The translations under genes and the position numbers were made by a program. The notes beneath the pieces were generated by a model. It did not search any database, was not told the origin of the DNA, and saw nothing but the letters and a program-made list of their open reading frames with translations. Shown one piece after another: positions 5,124-6,015 of a stretch of 6,015 bases of DNA. Within the stretch, counting starts at the first letter, position 1, and each line of letters opens with the position of its first letter. Origin of the DNA: JALZEG01 sp036258555. Its GTDB lineage: Bacteria > Actinomycetota > CADDZG01 > WHSQ01. The DNA lies in the NCBI GenBank assembly GCA_036258555.1, contig DATADL010000018.1:1-6015 (forward strand), read 5' to 3'.

Positions 5124-6015
5124 TCAGGCGACGACCTTCATCTGCCCCATCATCGAGTGGTCCTCGTGGGCCAGGTTGTGACAGTGGAACATGTAGCGGC
5201 CGGTGAACCCCTCGAACGTCATCGCTATGCGGACGACCTCGCTGGGCCCCACGCGGACCGTGTCCTTCCACCCCATCTCGTTCATGTCGGGTGGGAGGTT
5301 GTCGCGGTCCAGGACCTGGAACCGGACGAGGTGGACGTGCATCGGATGCGTCACGCTCGATAGGTTGCGGAACGTCCAGGCCTCGGTGTCGCCGAGGCGG
5401 GGCTTCACGTCGATGCGGTCGGGGTCGAACGTCTTGCCGTTGATCTCCCACATCTGCCTGTCGAGGTCGAACTCGAGCTCGAACTCGCGCTGGACCGTCG
5501 GGGTGAGGATGCGCTCGATCGGCCGGAACATCGCCGGGAGGGAGCTGTCGTCGGCCTCCTCGCGCACTACGTCGAACGCGACGAGCGGCGTCGCCGAGGC
5601 GGGGTCGGCCGCGTCCCGGCGGTCTCCCAGGACGACGCGCGTCCCCGCGGGGTACTTCGAGAAGTCCACGACGACGTCGGCGCGCTCGGCCGTCCACAGC
5701 GGGATCGTCGCCGCAGGCGTGGGAGCCGCGAGAAGGCCCTGGTCCGACGCGACCTGGATCAACGGCTCGCCCGACGAGAGCGCGAGCTGGTAGTCGCGCG
5801 AGTTCGACGCGTTGAGGATGCGGAAGCGGTACTTGCGGTTCGCGACCTCGAAGAACGGCATCGGGCGGCCGTTAACGAGGAACACACGGCCGAAGACGTC
5901 GTCGTGGCTGTCCCGGAACCTGAACGACCCGTCCCGGCGGAACGAGCGGTCCTGCAGCACGAGGGGGACGTCGTACTTCCCCGACGGGAGCCCGTACTCC
6001 TCCTCGGCGGGATCC
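5124..6015 (-). CDS. Multicopper oxidase, CotA/bilirubin-oxidase-like (3' part; N-terminus beyond right edge)
   Basis: This is the C-terminal 296 residues of a laccase-like multicopper oxidase, an enzyme that oxidises phenols, bilirubin-like substrates or metal ions while reducing oxygen to water. The GTG at 5960 is not the real start: the frame continues upstream through EEEYGLPSGKYDVPLVLQDR, a typical CotA-family phrase, to the window edge. The second cupredoxin domain shows VNGRPMPFFEV and YRFRILNASNSRDYQL. The third carries the copper ligands HPMHVH (5331-5348) and HCHNLAHEDHSM (5151-5186). These supply the type 1 site (His, Cys, His and the axial Met ten residues after the Cys) and part of the type 2/3 cluster. 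The first domain, with the other His-x-His pairs and any signal peptide, is outside the window. All visible ligands are intact, so the enzyme is probably active. It is convergent with the small peptide gene. The CotA-like subgroup is likely, but the substrate cannot be told. Confidence 0.93.
   Translation of the reverse strand, partial: DPAEEEYGLPSGKYDVPLVLQDRSFRRDGSFRFRDSHDDVFGRVFLVNGRPMPFFEVANRKYRFRILNASNSRDYQLALSSGEPLIQVASDQGLLAAPTPAATIPLWTAERADVVVDFSKYPAGTRVVLGDRRDAADPASATPLVAFDVVREEADDSSLPAMFRPIERILTPTVQREFELEFDLDRQMWEINGKTFDPDRIDVKPRLGDTEAWTFRNLSSVTHPMHVHLVRFQVLDRDNLPPDMNEMGWKDTVRVGPSEVVRIAMTFEGFTGRYMFHCHNLAHEDHSMMGQMKVVA

Noticed and set aside
6010..6015. The window ends exactly on a GGATCC (BamHI) site
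   Set aside because: This could mark a cloning junction of the source record, but a six-base match at one edge is easily chance and the left edge shows no such site.

Overview
The window is GC-rich throughout. Its coding strands favour G/C at third codon positions, and its exported proteins carry Sec signal peptides. Together with a possibly leaderless regulator start, this suggests a high-GC bacterium, most likely an actinobacterium (Actinomycetota) or an environmental relative. No rRNA, tRNA, CRISPR array, transposase or phage gene is visible.

Layout from left to right. Bases 1-187 hold no supportable gene, but contain seven perfect copies of a 9-bp repeat and a short in-frame echo of the neighbouring gene's last codons. 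A long minus-strand gene (188-3307) encodes an exported 1039-residue protein. Its core resembles membrane dipeptidases (peptidase family M19, amidohydrolase superfamily). It is preceded by a possible beta-trefoil-like region and followed by a BamE-like module and two Ig-like modules. A 286-base leader with two short sequence motifs separates it from a second minus-strand gene (3594-4895), a 433-residue cytoplasmic regulator with an XRE-type helix-turn-helix and an alpha-helical TPR array. A 96-base divergent promoter region follows. On the plus strand comes a very small gene (4992-5111) with a textbook ribosome binding site, encoding a 39-residue signal-peptide-bearing precursor of a 14-residue two-cysteine peptide. 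Twelve bases further on, convergent with it, is the 3' part of a CotA/bilirubin-oxidase-like multicopper oxidase on the minus strand, which runs off the right edge.

The most interesting reading is that the XRE-TPR regulator and the divergent small exported peptide form a peptide-sensing pair. This layout resembles the RRNPP receptors (Rap, Rgg, NprR, PlcR, PrgX) with their linked propeptide genes, which are best known from Bacillota. The exported dipeptidase-like enzyme downstream of the regulator would be a candidate target or a peptide-processing partner. The layout, signal peptide and ribosome binding site are read directly from the sequence; the sensing function is inference. An alternative is that the small Cys/Met/His peptide belongs with the copper enzyme next to it.
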